64,000 nucleotides of DNA, taken from an uncultured Sulfurovum sp. (GTDB lineage Bacteria > Campylobacterota > Campylobacteria > Campylobacterales > Sulfurovaceae). The notes beneath the pieces are model-generated. The model was not told where the DNA came from. It saw only the letters and a program-made list of their open reading frames with translations, and searched no databases. Below are positions 27,160 to 36,725 of this stretch, piece after piece (the stretch's first letter is position 1; every line of letters begins with the position of its first letter). Position numbers and translations under genes: made by a program. Location of the stretch: positions 28,832 through 92,831 of the forward strand of contig CACVAX010000034.1 in NCBI GenBank assembly GCA_902727935.1, read 5' to 3'.

Positions 27160-27385
27160 ATATTTTATCTCTATCCATTTGAGATTCTACTTTACAGGTC
27201 ATATTTAAAGAGTGAAACTTCCCTTTACTCGAAGTGTTTCCAGCTTTAGTTTTATAGGCTCGTTCTCCAACAATATCAAAAATACAAGCCTCTAAGGCTA
27301 TTTTATCCGTTCCAATTACTTTATATCCCCATTCACAAGGGTATTCTATCTCTGGTCTTTCACAAGAATTATCGTCTAAAATCAC
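27116..27385 (-). CDS. DUF493 (YbeD-like) protein
   Basis: This 89-residue protein fits the DUF493 family: [12 protein letters not shown], then a small alpha/beta fold ending in [14 protein letters not shown]. The family has a ferredoxin-like (ACT-like) fold and probably a regulatory role; nothing specific is known. It overlaps moaC by 17 nt upstream and the convergent PqiA-like gene by 44 bp downstream. Confidence 0.85.
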   Translation of the reverse strand: MILDDNSCERPEIEYPCEWGYKVIGTDKIALEACIFDIVGERAYKTKAGNTSSKGKFHSLNMTCKVESQMDRDKIFKAFSDHKDVKMVI

Positions 27386-27839
27386 CTGATTTACCTCCTG
27401 ATTTTTCTTCTAATTGAATGTCTCTTATTACCATCCCTTTATCAATCGCTTTTAACATATCATAAATGGTGAGTAAACCTAAACTTACACCTGTTAAAGC
27501 TTCCATTTCTACGCCTGTTTGACCTTTAAGCTTAACTGTTAAAGTTAATTTAAAACCAGGAAGTTCAACTAACTCCTCAACATCTGTTTTAATAGAAGAG
27601 AGCATTAAAGGATGACACATAGGAATCAAAGAGCTGGTCTGCTTAGCTCCTTGAATCGCTGCAATTACAGCCGTTTGTAATACAGGACCTTTTTTAGCCG
27701 AGTTTGTAACCACAGCATCATAAGCACTTTGCGTGACTTCTATAATACCAGAAGCAACTGCCACCCTTGTTGTTTCATCTTTACCTGAAACATCCACCAT
27801 CTTTGGCTTATTGTTTTCATCTAAATGTGTTAAATTCAT
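27369..27839 (-). CDS. moaC: Cyclic pyranopterin monophosphate synthase MoaC
   Basis: This 156-residue enzyme acts with MoaA in the first step of molybdenum cofactor synthesis. The motifs [12 protein letters not shown] and [27 protein letters not shown] are those of the family. It supplies the cofactor needed by the molybdoenzyme at 15037-17112, though the two are 10 kb apart. AAAGG precedes the ATG at 27839. Confidence 0.96.
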   Translation of the reverse strand: MNLTHLDENNKPKMVDVSGKDETTRVAVASGIIEVTQSAYDAVVTNSAKKGPVLQTAVIAAIQGAKQTSSLIPMCHPLMLSSIKTDVEELVELPGFKLTLTVKLKGQTGVEMEALTGVSLGLLTIYDMLKAIDKGMVIRDIQLEEKSGGKSGDFRR

Positions 27840-28036
27840 ACATTACCTTTATTTTTTAATAAAACTTTTATAAAAAAGAAATTATTATCTATTATTAACA
27901 ATTTTATTTATATTTAAAACATAATATTAAATAAAAAAAAATATTACTTAGTTTAAAATAACTTTTTAACATAATCTTACATAGTTTCTGTTATTATTTT
28001 AACTGTTTAATAAACTCATGGAATGGAGATATTGGA

Positions 28037-28774
28037 ATGAAATACCTTTTATTAATAGCAATTATAGCATTTTCTGGTTGTAGTTCAAAGAATGATTATG
28101 TACTCTTTAACAAAGCACATGAATCAAAACAAGAAATTACAACGGAAGTTAAAAATATTCAATTTGAATATAAAATTCAACCTTATGATAGAGTCTCAAT
28201 TATTGTCTATAAGCACCCCGAATTAAGCTCCACAACCATTGGTAACTCACAATTTGAAAGGGGTCTTCTTGTAAATTCAAAAGGCTATTTACGTTTACCT
28301 CTTATCCAGAAAATTCAAGTCGCAGGTTTATCTCAAACAGAGGCTGAAGTCGCCATTTCAGATGCGTATAGAACCTATCTTAAACATCCTGATATTCAAA
28401 TTGAGGTCATTAATAAACGGGCTTATGTTATAGGTGAAGTAAAACAACCTGGTGAAATTCCATTGCTCAATGAACGCCTTTCTTTATTACAAGTTCTTGC
28501 AAAAGCTGGAGACATGACCGATTCAGCCAATCGAAATTCTATACTTATACTCAAAAATGGACAAATGTCTAAAGTCCATACACGCATTGTGAATTTAACC
28601 GATGCCAATGCTATTATGACAGCTAACCTTATGATAGAACCCAATGACATTGTCTATGTTATGCCAAATGAAATGAAAGCGTTCAATACACGTGTTAATG
28701 AAATTTCTCCTATCTTTACGCTTATTAGTGGTATTTTACAACCATTTGTAAACATTAAATTTTTGTCTAACTAA
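28037..28774 (+). CDS. Wza-like polysaccharide export lipoprotein
   Basis: This 245-residue outer-membrane lipoprotein (lipobox FSGC, Cys15) has a polysaccharide export domain (YKIQPYDRVSIIVYKHPELS) and an SLBB domain (RAYVIGEVKQPGEIPLLN). It is shorter than E. coli Wza (one SLBB fewer) but keeps a hydrophobic C-terminal helix (IFTLISGILQPFVNI) that could form the outer-membrane pore. It is the first gene of the export cluster; the 197 bp before it are AT-rich and should hold the promoter. Confidence 0.9.
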   Translation: MKYLLLIAIIAFSGCSSKNDYVLFNKAHESKQEITTEVKNIQFEYKIQPYDRVSIIVYKHPELSSTTIGNSQFERGLLVNSKGYLRLPLIQKIQVAGLSQTEAEVAISDAYRTYLKHPDIQIEVINKRAYVIGEVKQPGEIPLLNERLSLLQVLAKAGDMTDSANRNSILILKNGQMSKVHTRIVNLTDANAIMTANLMIEPNDIVYVMPNEMKAFNTRVNEISPIFTLISGILQPFVNIKFLSN

Positions 28775-28809
28775 TACATGATTCATAACTATTGAAAGGA
28801 AACTTAAAG

Positions 28810-31125
28810 ATGAAACGAAATCACCAAGAACTAGAGTTTAAAACCATCAGTAATATTTTAAAAAACTATAAGTGGTCTATTATCTTCATCGTCCTCCTTT
28901 CCATTTTATTTGCTTATCTCTATATTTATTTTAAAACACCAACTTATCAATCTTACTCCATTATCAAAGTAAAATCTGATAACAAAATGAAGTCTGGTGA
29001 TTTAATTAATAACACGAGTTCAACCAAAGGAACAAAAGATGTCTTAGAAGAAATCTCTCTTTTAAAGACATTTAAAATTAATAATCACTCTTTAGACTCG
29101 GTAGACTTTAAAGTTCAATATTATAAAGATGATTATTATAAAAAAGTTGAACTTTTTGCACATAATATACCCATTTCAATTCGTAATATTAAGATTTCAG
29201 ATCCAAGTATTATCGGTAAAATGTTAACCATCACCCCTCACGCTAATGGCTATACTTTAAGTTATACCATGCCCTATTTTGATAAACTCAAAAAAAGTGT
29301 TTTAAAGCGTAGTCAATTTAACTTTGATACATTAGCCAATAACGCTTATGGAAAAAAAATAAAAAATAAATTTTTTAAACTACAAATTAATCAAAACTTT
29401 AAATTTGACCATCCCATACATATTAAAATCCAAGGTTCTAAAAGAGACATCTTTCAAATGTTTATTCAAAAAAGACTTACGGTTAAACAACTTGAACAAG
29501 ACACCTCACTCATTAAAATCTCCTTTGAAGATACTGTTCCTCAAAGAGCCAACCAATATGTGAATGCTTTAACAAAAAGTTTCATTGACTATAGTATAGA
29601 GAGTAAAAATAACCATAATAGTAAAACCTTAAATTTTATTACCCAAGAATTAAAAAAAATTAAACAAGAATTAAAAAATTCTGAACAAGAACTCGAATCA
29701 CATCAAGTTTCAAAAAACATTGTACAACCCTCTGATCAAGCCAGTATCTATATTAAAAACCTAAGTGATATAGAAATTAAAATTTCAGAAAATAAATTGA
29801 AGAAAAAGCTTATTAGCAACCTCATTAGCTTTATTAAAAGTAATTATAACTTAGATGCCATCGCCCCTTCGGTCGCAAAACTAAATGATAATAACACACT
29901 TGAACTCATTAGCAAACTTCAAAACAATCAAATAAAAGAAGAAGAACTACAATTAGAATACACCAATGAATATCCTGAATTAAAAACCATAAAAAATCAA
30001 ATTTCTAAAATTAGAAACCAAATAGAATACAATCTAAAGAGTTTAAGTACCAATATTGACTATGAAAATACCAATTTTTTACAAAGAAAAAACTCTTATG
30101 AAAATGAAATGAAAAAACTTCCTTCTAAAGAGAGAGAACTCGTTAACATCAAAAGAAACTATGAAGTAAAATCAAAAATGTATGAATATTTACTCAAAAA
30201 AGAAGCTGAAAACAATATTATACAACTCTCTACTTTCTCTGATTACCAAATTATTGATGATGCCTATACTCCAAATGTTCCTGTCAGTCCTAAAAAATTA
30301 TTAATTATGGCAACAAGCATACTCTTAGGCTTATTATTTGCGACGATACTTTCTCTTATTCGATATTCAAGAAATGCTTATATTCGTAATAAACAAGATA
30401 TTGAACAAATGACTTCCCTCCCTATCTATGGAAGTATTCCCTACTATAAGCAAATAAAAAATAAGATTTCAATTCACAAAGAATTAAAATCACCTTTCTC
30501 AGAAGCCTTTAGAACATTACGTACAAACTTACAATTTATTAGTAATAAAGATGAGGGTAAACTTATGCTCATAACATCTACCATTGCAGGAGAAGGTAAG
30601 AGTACCACAGCAGCGAATTTAGCCACTATTCTTGAAATGGCAAAATATAAAACCATTGTGGTTAACTTCGACTTAAGAAAACCAACCCTCCATAAATTTT
30701 TTGACATTAGCAATGACAAGGGTATCAGTAGCTTTTTATCAGGAAGGGACTCTCTCCATGAAATCATAATACCCACGGAATATGCGAACTTAGACATTAT
30801 TCCCTCTGGACCCATTCCTACAGACCCCTCAGAGCTTATTTTCTCTAAAAAGCTACCTTTATTATTTAAACAACTCAAAGAGTCTTACGAGTACATTATC
30901 ATAGATACAGCTCCCATAGGTATTATTAGTGATACCAAGACACTGATGCAATACAGTGATTTAAATCTTATTATTATTCGTCAAGATTATGCAAAAAAAG
31001 AGTTTATTCATACCCTAGAAGAGATGATTGAGAAACATCAATTTAAAAATATTGGGCTTATACTCAATGCCTCAAAAGGCGTAGCTGGAGAATACGGATA
31101 TGGTTACAGTTACGAGTATAAATAA
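28810..31125 (+). CDS. Wzc-like polysaccharide copolymerase and tyrosine autokinase
   Basis: This 771-residue inner-membrane protein controls chain length and export of a surface polysaccharide. It has an N-terminal TM (about 20-40), a long periplasmic coiled-coil region with a Wzz-like fold, a second TM with the Pro-rich motif (PNVPVSPKKLL), and a BY-kinase domain: Walker A GEGKST at about 590-600, Walker A' (VNFDLRKP) and Walker B (IIIDTAP). The C-terminal tail has a tyrosine cluster (GEYGYGYSYEYK), the usual autophosphorylation site. I start at 28810, where GAAAGGA is 9 nt upstream, and not at the TTG at 28792. Confidence 0.93.
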   Translation: MKRNHQELEFKTISNILKNYKWSIIFIVLLSILFAYLYIYFKTPTYQSYSIIKVKSDNKMKSGDLINNTSSTKGTKDVLEEISLLKTFKINNHSLDSVDFKVQYYKDDYYKKVELFAHNIPISIRNIKISDPSIIGKMLTITPHANGYTLSYTMPYFDKLKKSVLKRSQFNFDTLANNAYGKKIKNKFFKLQINQNFKFDHPIHIKIQGSKRDIFQMFIQKRLTVKQLEQDTSLIKISFEDTVPQRANQYVNALTKSFIDYSIESKNNHNSKTLNFITQELKKIKQELKNSEQELESHQVSKNIVQPSDQASIYIKNLSDIEIKISENKLKKKLISNLISFIKSNYNLDAIAPSVAKLNDNNTLELISKLQNNQIKEEELQLEYTNEYPELKTIKNQISKIRNQIEYNLKSLSTNIDYENTNFLQRKNSYENEMKKLPSKERELVNIKRNYEVKSKMYEYLLKKEAENNIIQLSTFSDYQIIDDAYTPNVPVSPKKLLIMATSILLGLLFATILSLIRYSRNAYIRNKQDIEQMTSLPIYGSIPYYKQIKNKISIHKELKSPFSEAFRTLRTNLQFISNKDEGKLMLITSTIAGEGKSTTAANLATILEMAKYKTIVVNFDLRKPTLHKFFDISNDKGISSFLSGRDSLHEIIIPTEYANLDIIPSGPIPTDPSELIFSKKLPLLFKQLKESYEYIIIDTAPIGIISDTKTLMQYSDLNLIIIRQDYAKKEFIHTLEEMIEKHQFKNIGLILNASKGVAGEYGYGYSYEYK

Positions 31126-31847
31126 TGTTTTTAACTTCTCTCTTTAAAAAAAAGACCTATCAAAACCCTTTTAAGGTTGATATCCACTCTCACTTACTTC
31201 CAGGTATTGATGATGGAGCTCAAAGCTTAAAAGAGTCTTTATCCCTTATCAAACAATTTCATTTATTAGGATACAGTAAACTTATCACCACCCCCCATAT
31301 CATCAGTGACTACTACCCCAATAATAGAGAAATCATTACAGAAAAGCTCCATACGGTAGAAGAAGCCCTCAAAGTAGAAGAGATAGATATTTGCCTTGAA
31401 GCAAGTGCAGAGTACTATGCTGATATGAATTTTTTATATTTAATAGAAGATGAAGAGTTATTGACCTTTATGAATCATTATGTTTTATTTGAAACAGCGT
31501 ATATGACAAAACCTTTAATACTAGAAGAGATTATTCGTAATTTACTTCAAAAAGGTTATATTCCTGTATTGGCACACCCTGAGCGTTATACCTATCTTCA
31601 TCATGATATAGAAGCGTATAAAAGACTCAAAGCTTTAGGGGTACTTTTTCAAGTCAATGCAAGGTCTCTCTACGCCAAATCTGGGTCTACTTCAAAAATA
31701 GCCCTTCAATTAATTAAGCAAGGTCTTGTTGATTTTATTGGCAGTGATGCACATAGAATGAGGGACATTAACAAATTGGAATCTTTTTTAAAAAGTAGCA
31801 CTTGTCAAAAAATGATTAAACTCAATAATATAAAAAATAATTTTTAA
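31125..31847 (+). CDS. CpsB-type PHP tyrosine-protein phosphatase
   Basis: This 240-residue metal-dependent phosphatase has the PHP-domain motifs DIHSHLLPGIDDG, TTPHI, LAHPERY and GSDAHRM. Members such as CpsB and YwqE dephosphorylate the tyrosine cluster of the partner kinase. Its ATG overlaps the kinase stop (TAATG), so kinase and phosphatase are made together. Confidence 0.93.
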   Translation: MFLTSLFKKKTYQNPFKVDIHSHLLPGIDDGAQSLKESLSLIKQFHLLGYSKLITTPHIISDYYPNNREIITEKLHTVEEALKVEEIDICLEASAEYYADMNFLYLIEDEELLTFMNHYVLFETAYMTKPLILEEIIRNLLQKGYIPVLAHPERYTYLHHDIEAYKRLKALGVLFQVNARSLYAKSGSTSKIALQLIKQGLVDFIGSDAHRMRDINKLESFLKSSTCQKMIKLNNIKNNF

Positions 31848-31864
31848 AATTTCAAAGGATATTA

Positions 31865-32902
31865 ATGCTTTATAACAGAGTAAAAGAAGACTTATTAAAA
31901 AATAAAAGAACATGGCTTATCACAGGTGTCGCAGGATTTATTGGTTCTAACCTTGTGGAAGCACTTCTAAAATTAAACCAAAATGTTATTGGACTTGATA
32001 ATTTTTCAACAGGACATAAATATAACTTAAGCCATATTCAATCCTCTGTAACTTCCAAAGAGTGGCAAAATTTCACTTTTATTGAAGGGGATATTGTCGA
32101 TTTTGAGACCTGCCAAAACATTACCCAAGGGGTTGATATTATCTTACATCAAGCTGCTTTGGGTTCTGTTCCACGTTCTATTGATAACCCTGTACTTAGC
32201 AACCACAACAATGTAACAGGCTTCTTAAACATGTTAACAGCAGCCAAAGACAACGGGGTTAAACGCTTTGTCTTTGCTTCCTCCTCTTCTGTTTATGGTG
32301 ATTCCCAAGAGTTACCCAAAGTTGAAGAGCGAACAGGAAATCTTCTCTCTCCTTATGCTGTTACCAAATATGTCAATGAACTCTACATGGGTGTCTTTCA
32401 AAAATGTTATGGCATGGAAGCGATTGGACTGCGTTATTTTAATGTCTTTGGAAAACGCCAAGATCCCAATGGTGCGTATGCAGCTGTTATACCAAAGTGG
32501 ATAGGACAAATTCTTGAAGGGGAAGAGGTATTTATCAATGGAGATGGTGAAACGAGTCGTGACTTTACCTACATCGACAATGTCATTCAAGCCAATATTT
32601 TGGCAGGAACAACCACCAATCAAGAAGCCTTTGGTCAAGCCTTTAACACAGCTGTTGGAGGAAGAGAGACCCTCAACAACCTCTATTCAGCCATTAGCAA
32701 AGGGATTAAAGAAAATTTACCCAACTTAGAAATCAAAGCCCCAATCTATAGAGATTTTAGAGCTGGAGACATTCGTCACTCTAATGCAAATATTGATAAA
32801 ATGCAAGACCTATTAGGGTACGAACCAACGCATAATTTAGAAAGTGGTTTAAAAGAATCCATCGCATGGTACATCGAAGATATTAAAGGAAAAAACGCAT
32901 GA
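31865..32902 (+). CDS. wbpP: UDP-N-acetylglucosamine 4-epimerase (WbpP/TviC type)
   Basis: This 345-residue extended SDR enzyme has the Rossmann motif GVAGFIGS, the catalytic Ser/Tyr-x-x-x-Lys ([14 protein letters not shown]) and the long N-terminal helix typical of WbpP and TviC ([20 protein letters not shown] in part). It converts UDP-GlcNAc to UDP-GalNAc. It overlaps the next gene by ATGA, and the pair would make UDP-GalNAcA. It may also feed the Pel operon, because Pel is a galactosamine polymer and Pel clusters of some bacteria carry a UDP-GlcNAc epimerase (PelX). Confidence 0.9.
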   Translation: MLYNRVKEDLLKNKRTWLITGVAGFIGSNLVEALLKLNQNVIGLDNFSTGHKYNLSHIQSSVTSKEWQNFTFIEGDIVDFETCQNITQGVDIILHQAALGSVPRSIDNPVLSNHNNVTGFLNMLTAAKDNGVKRFVFASSSSVYGDSQELPKVEERTGNLLSPYAVTKYVNELYMGVFQKCYGMEAIGLRYFNVFGKRQDPNGAYAAVIPKWIGQILEGEEVFINGDGETSRDFTYIDNVIQANILAGTTTNQEAFGQAFNTAVGGRETLNNLYSAISKGIKENLPNLEIKAPIYRDFRAGDIRHSNANIDKMQDLLGYEPTHNLESGLKESIAWYIEDIKGKNA

Positions 32903-34140
32903 ATAAAATTGCAGTAATCGGCTTAGGCTATGTAGGCTTACCCTTGGCACACGCCTTTTCAGAAAAATATGAAGTGGTAGGTTTTGACATCGCCCAATGG
33001 AGAATAGACGAACTTCGTGCTGGTATAGACAGAACCTTAGAACTCTCAACCGAACAAGTCAATCAAGCCATTGCTAATAAAATGAAATTTACCAATATCT
33101 TAGAAGAGATAGCCGATTATAATATTTATATTGTCACTGTTCCAACCCCTATTGACAAACACAAAAAACCCGATTTAACCCCTTTAATTAAAGCCTCTGA
33201 ATCGATTGGAAAAGTGCTTAAAAAAGATGACATTGTTATCTATGAATCCACCGTCTACCCAGGTGCTACCGAAGAAGATTGTGTACCTGTTTTAGAGAAA
33301 ATCTCAGGCTTAAAATTTAATGTTGACTTTTTCTGTGGTTACTCCCCTGAGCGTATTAACCCAGGTGATAAAGAGCATACCGTTACGAAAATTCTAAAAG
33401 TAACAGCAGGTTCAACCCCTGAAATAGGAAAAAAAGTAGATGCTCTTTATGCCTCTATCATTACAGCAGGAACTCATTTAGCACCTAGCATTAAAGTAGC
33501 CGAAGCTGCCAAAGTCATCGAAAACTCACAAAGAGACATTAACATTGCCTTTGTCAATGAACTCTCCATGATATTTAATCGACTAAACATTGATACCAAT
33601 GCAGTCCTTGAAGCAGCTGGAACAAAATGGAACTTTTTACCTTTTAGACCAGGATTGGTGGGTGGACACTGTATTGGCGTTGACCCTTACTATTTAACTC
33701 ATAAAGCTCAAGAAGTGGGCTATAACCCTGAAATTATTTTAGCAGGAAGACGACTCAATGATAACATGGGCATCTATGTCGCCAATCAAGTGATTAAACT
33801 CATGATAAAAAAAGGACAAAAGATAGAAGGTTCTAAAGTTTTAGTTTTAGGTATTACGTTTAAAGAAAATTGTCCAGACATTAGAAACTCACGGGTAATT
33901 GATGTTATTCGAGAACTTCAAGACTTTGGGTGTGATGTTGATGTAAGTGACTATTGGGCTGATAAAGATGAAGTTCAAAAAGAATATAATTTGGAACTCA
34001 AAAATAATGTTAACTCAAATAACTATGATGCTGTTGTTTTAGCTGTAGCACACGATAAGTTTAAAGATTTAATTTTAGATGATAAGCAAGTTATTTTCGA
34101 TATTAAATCCGTACTTAAAAACTCAACACATTCATTGTAA
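32899..34140 (+). CDS. wbpO: UDP-N-acetyl-D-galactosamine dehydrogenase (WbpO/TviB type)
   Basis: This 413-residue enzyme oxidises the C6 of a UDP-amino sugar, most likely UDP-GalNAc to UDP-GalNAcA as in WbpO and TviB. It shows [10 protein letters not shown] at the N terminus, [15 protein letters not shown], and [12 protein letters not shown] with the catalytic Cys. It overlaps wbpP by 4 bp. A strong hairpin follows it, so the cluster ends here. Confidence 0.92.
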   Translation: MNKIAVIGLGYVGLPLAHAFSEKYEVVGFDIAQWRIDELRAGIDRTLELSTEQVNQAIANKMKFTNILEEIADYNIYIVTVPTPIDKHKKPDLTPLIKASESIGKVLKKDDIVIYESTVYPGATEEDCVPVLEKISGLKFNVDFFCGYSPERINPGDKEHTVTKILKVTAGSTPEIGKKVDALYASIITAGTHLAPSIKVAEAAKVIENSQRDINIAFVNELSMIFNRLNIDTNAVLEAAGTKWNFLPFRPGLVGGHCIGVDPYYLTHKAQEVGYNPEIILAGRRLNDNMGIYVANQVIKLMIKKGQKIEGSKVLVLGITFKENCPDIRNSRVIDVIRELQDFGCDVDVSDYWADKDEVQKEYNLELKNNVNSNNYDAVVLAVAHDKFKDLILDDKQVIFDIKSVLKNSTHSL

Positions 34141-34190
34141 TTACTAAATTTCGTGTTCGTGTTTTAGCCTAAGAAAAAATAAATATTATC

Positions 34191-34215
34191 ATAGCTATGA
34201 AAGTAACATAGCTAT
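34191..34215. terminator. Bidirectional hairpin terminator between wbpO and mqnD
   Basis: ATAGCTATG (34191-34199) and CATAGCTAT (34207-34215) form a perfect 9-bp stem with a 7-nt loop. On the minus strand it is followed by a T-rich tract, so it fits termination of mqnD and probably of wbpO as well. Confidence 0.75.
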
Positions 34216-34239
34216 CTCTAGCACCCTCTCGATGGTGAC

Positions 34240-35112
34240 TTAACTATTCCGTAACGCTTCATACTCTCTAGGAATCAAATACTCCTCAGTCTTCATAGGC
34301 TGGAAGAACACACCCTTCTTATAACCAATCTCATAGAGCTTATCTAAGGCTTTTAGTTGTAGTTTGGAAAGCTCTACAGATTCATCCGAAGCATACATGT
34401 CTAAGTACTTGGTTAACATCTCTGACGAAATTCTTACCAAGTTTTCATCTTCAAGCCGTGTACAAAGCTCTTCTTTTTTAGCATTGGCAACTTTCACCCC
34501 ATCTATGAGGATGTTTTCAATGTCAATTGCTTGATTTAAAGGAATAGAACGACGAATTGCCATACCACCAAGAGGTAACGGTAAACCCTCACCTGCTAAC
34601 TCTACCCAAATGTCCCAAAGCTCTTTTTCTACCTCTAAACTTTCATCAAAATCCAAAATTGACTCATGAATCAGCACACCAGCATCTACCTCACCATTTA
34701 CCACAGCCATCTCTATCTCTAAAAAGTCCATGTAAACAGGTCGTGCATCAGGGTAATAAATTTTAAATAGCATCGCATTGGTAGTGTATTCACCCGAAAG
34801 TGCTACTCTAAAGTTTCGTTTGAGTTTTTTATCTTTGCGTTTAATAAGTTTTGGGCCATATCCATCACCAAAACTAATGGCTGTTCGGAGCATGGCATAT
34901 TCATTTTTGATAAAAGGATACATCCCAAAACTAATGGCAGTTACATCATAAATCCCAGCCATGGCATCTTCGTTTAAGGTCTCAATATCCAAAGCAATGT
35001 TTGAAAACTCATAATCTTTTGTCTCAACCCAGCCAAATTTAATGGCATAGTACATAAATATATCGTCAGCATCGGGGGAGTGGGCAAGTTCTATCTGTTT
35101 TATATTTGGCAT
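34240..35112 (-). CDS. mqnD: 1,4-dihydroxy-6-naphthoate synthase, menaquinone futalosine pathway
   Basis: This 290-residue protein belongs to the MqnA/MqnD family (substrate-binding protein-like fold). Motifs are AHSPDADDIFMYYAIKFGW at the N terminus, the ALSGEYTT segment and LPLPLGGMAIRR. Its length favours MqnD over MqnA. The futalosine route for menaquinone is the usual one in Campylobacterota. A GTG at 35124 would add four residues; I use the ATG at 35112. Confidence 0.82.
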   Translation of the reverse strand: MPNIKQIELAHSPDADDIFMYYAIKFGWVETKDYEFSNIALDIETLNEDAMAGIYDVTAISFGMYPFIKNEYAMLRTAISFGDGYGPKLIKRKDKKLKRNFRVALSGEYTTNAMLFKIYYPDARPVYMDFLEIEMAVVNGEVDAGVLIHESILDFDESLEVEKELWDIWVELAGEGLPLPLGGMAIRRSIPLNQAIDIENILIDGVKVANAKKEELCTRLEDENLVRISSEMLTKYLDMYASDESVELSKLQLKALDKLYEIGYKKGVFFQPMKTEEYLIPREYEALRNS

Positions 35113-35159
35113 TTTGTATTTCACTTATAATTTTTGATGTATTTTATCCTAAACAATCT

Positions 35160-36491
35160 CTATAAAACAAGCATTTCAGCAAACCACAAGAAGCTAAAAA
35201 AGCCTATGATATCCACTAAAGTAATCACCACAACTGAACTGGCAATGGCTGGATCTAGGCTTAGCTTTTTGAGTAACATGGGTACAGTAGCTCCCAAAAC
35301 ACCTGCACAAACAAAACTCACAAACATCGACAAACCTATGGCATAGGCTATCAGGGGTTGAGCAAACCAGAGGTAAGCCACAGCCATACTTAAGAATGCA
35401 AAAAACAAACCATTCAGTACAGCCATACTCATCTCTTTAATGAGGATGGGGCGTATATCGTTGAAATTAATCTCTCCTAAGCCCATTTGCCGAACGACTA
35501 CGGTCATGGTCTGAACAGATGCTGTTCCTGCCATATTTGCGACAATGGGCATCAACACTGCCAATGCCACAATGGTTTCTAAAGTCTCTTCAAACAAGCC
35601 AATCACCAAAGAAGCCAGAATGGCATTAAATAAGTTAATACTTAACCATATGGCTCTGGTTTGGCTGGTTTTCTTAAAACTCTCTTCTATCTCTTCATCA
35701 GCATGCAGTTTGTTTAAATTATAAATCTGTTGGGTTGCTTTTTCTTGCAAGGTATCGACCATATCATCATGAGTAATGCGTCCTATTAAATGTCCTCTTC
35801 TATCTACCACGGCTAAAACACTTAGGTCATACTTCTCTATCATTTTTAAAGCATAATCCATATTTTCGTGAGCTGAAACCAAATGAGGATGAGGAAATTT
35901 ATGCATGAAATCTGAAAATTTATTTTCTCTATTTTCTAAAATTAAATCATCCATAAAGATGGTTTTTAAGAGTTTATCATGTTCATCAGTTACAAACAAA
36001 CTCTCAACACGTCCAATACCTCCTTGTTTTAACACTGCCAACTTTTCAAGTGCTTGGGCAAGACTCGTATCTTTTTCTACTTTAAAGAGTTCTGTTTGCA
36101 TCAGTGAACCAGCTTCTTCTGCTTCATAATGGATTAACTGCTCCAGTTCTTCTTGTCTCTTTTCACTCAAAAGACCAAAAACTGTTTCTTCTTTTTCAGG
36201 TGTATTTTTAGAAATACTCAAAAACATTGTACTGGCATCATCACTTTTAAGTACTTCAACCAATCCTGCTAAAGTTTGAGCATCATATGCTTTGAGAACA
36301 TCGTTTTGAAAAGGACTAGGAAGTTCTAAAAAAGTCTTAGCACGTTTTTCTAAAGGTAAAATATTAAAGTGTTCAAAAAACCTATCTTCATCATACTTTT
36401 TAACTTCTTCTAAATAATCTGCCACATCAGCATGATGCGTTTTAGGTGATTTTAATGCTTGTAAATAGTCATCCTTACTCTGTTTAGGCAT
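35160..36491 (-). CDS. mgtE: Magnesium transporter MgtE
   Basis: This 443-residue channel has the full MgtE order: N-terminal helical superhelix domain (about 20-125), a pair of CBS domains (about 130-250; EEAGSLMQTELF, RITHDDMVDT) and five TM helices (about 275-440) with the family segments GLFEETLETIVALAVLMPIVANMAG and GTASVQTM. The cytoplasmic domains sense magnesium and close the pore. The SD AAGGAA precedes the ATG. No M-box-like leader is seen in the 234 bp upstream. Confidence 0.94.
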   Translation of the reverse strand: MPKQSKDDYLQALKSPKTHHADVADYLEEVKKYDEDRFFEHFNILPLEKRAKTFLELPSPFQNDVLKAYDAQTLAGLVEVLKSDDASTMFLSISKNTPEKEETVFGLLSEKRQEELEQLIHYEAEEAGSLMQTELFKVEKDTSLAQALEKLAVLKQGGIGRVESLFVTDEHDKLLKTIFMDDLILENRENKFSDFMHKFPHPHLVSAHENMDYALKMIEKYDLSVLAVVDRRGHLIGRITHDDMVDTLQEKATQQIYNLNKLHADEEIEESFKKTSQTRAIWLSINLFNAILASLVIGLFEETLETIVALAVLMPIVANMAGTASVQTMTVVVRQMGLGEINFNDIRPILIKEMSMAVLNGLFFAFLSMAVAYLWFAQPLIAYAIGLSMFVSFVCAGVLGATVPMLLKKLSLDPAIASSVVVITLVDIIGFFSFLWFAEMLVL

Positions 36492-36725
36492 AGTGTTCCT
36501 TCTTTAGATTTAATGTTTATACTCAAAGAAGTAGAAGTATACTACTTTAAATTATTTTAACATTTTCTTTAAAAAAAGAAGCAGTTTTCAAATAGAATAA
36601 AACATTCAAATAGAAATATTTTTATATATTATATTTCATTTTGACATATTTTATTTAAATTTAAATGTCTTATTGATATAATATTTCAACTACAAGGTCT
36701 ATATTTAAATAAAAAAGGATAAAAA

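Noticed and set aside
30474..30878. 134-codon antisense frame inside the Wzc-like gene
   Set aside because: No ribosome binding site, hydrophobicity or family features; a shadow of the kinase domain codons.
36492..36725. M-box riboswitch upstream of mgtE
   Set aside because: The 234 bp are AT tracts with no stable helices or conserved M-box blocks that I can find.
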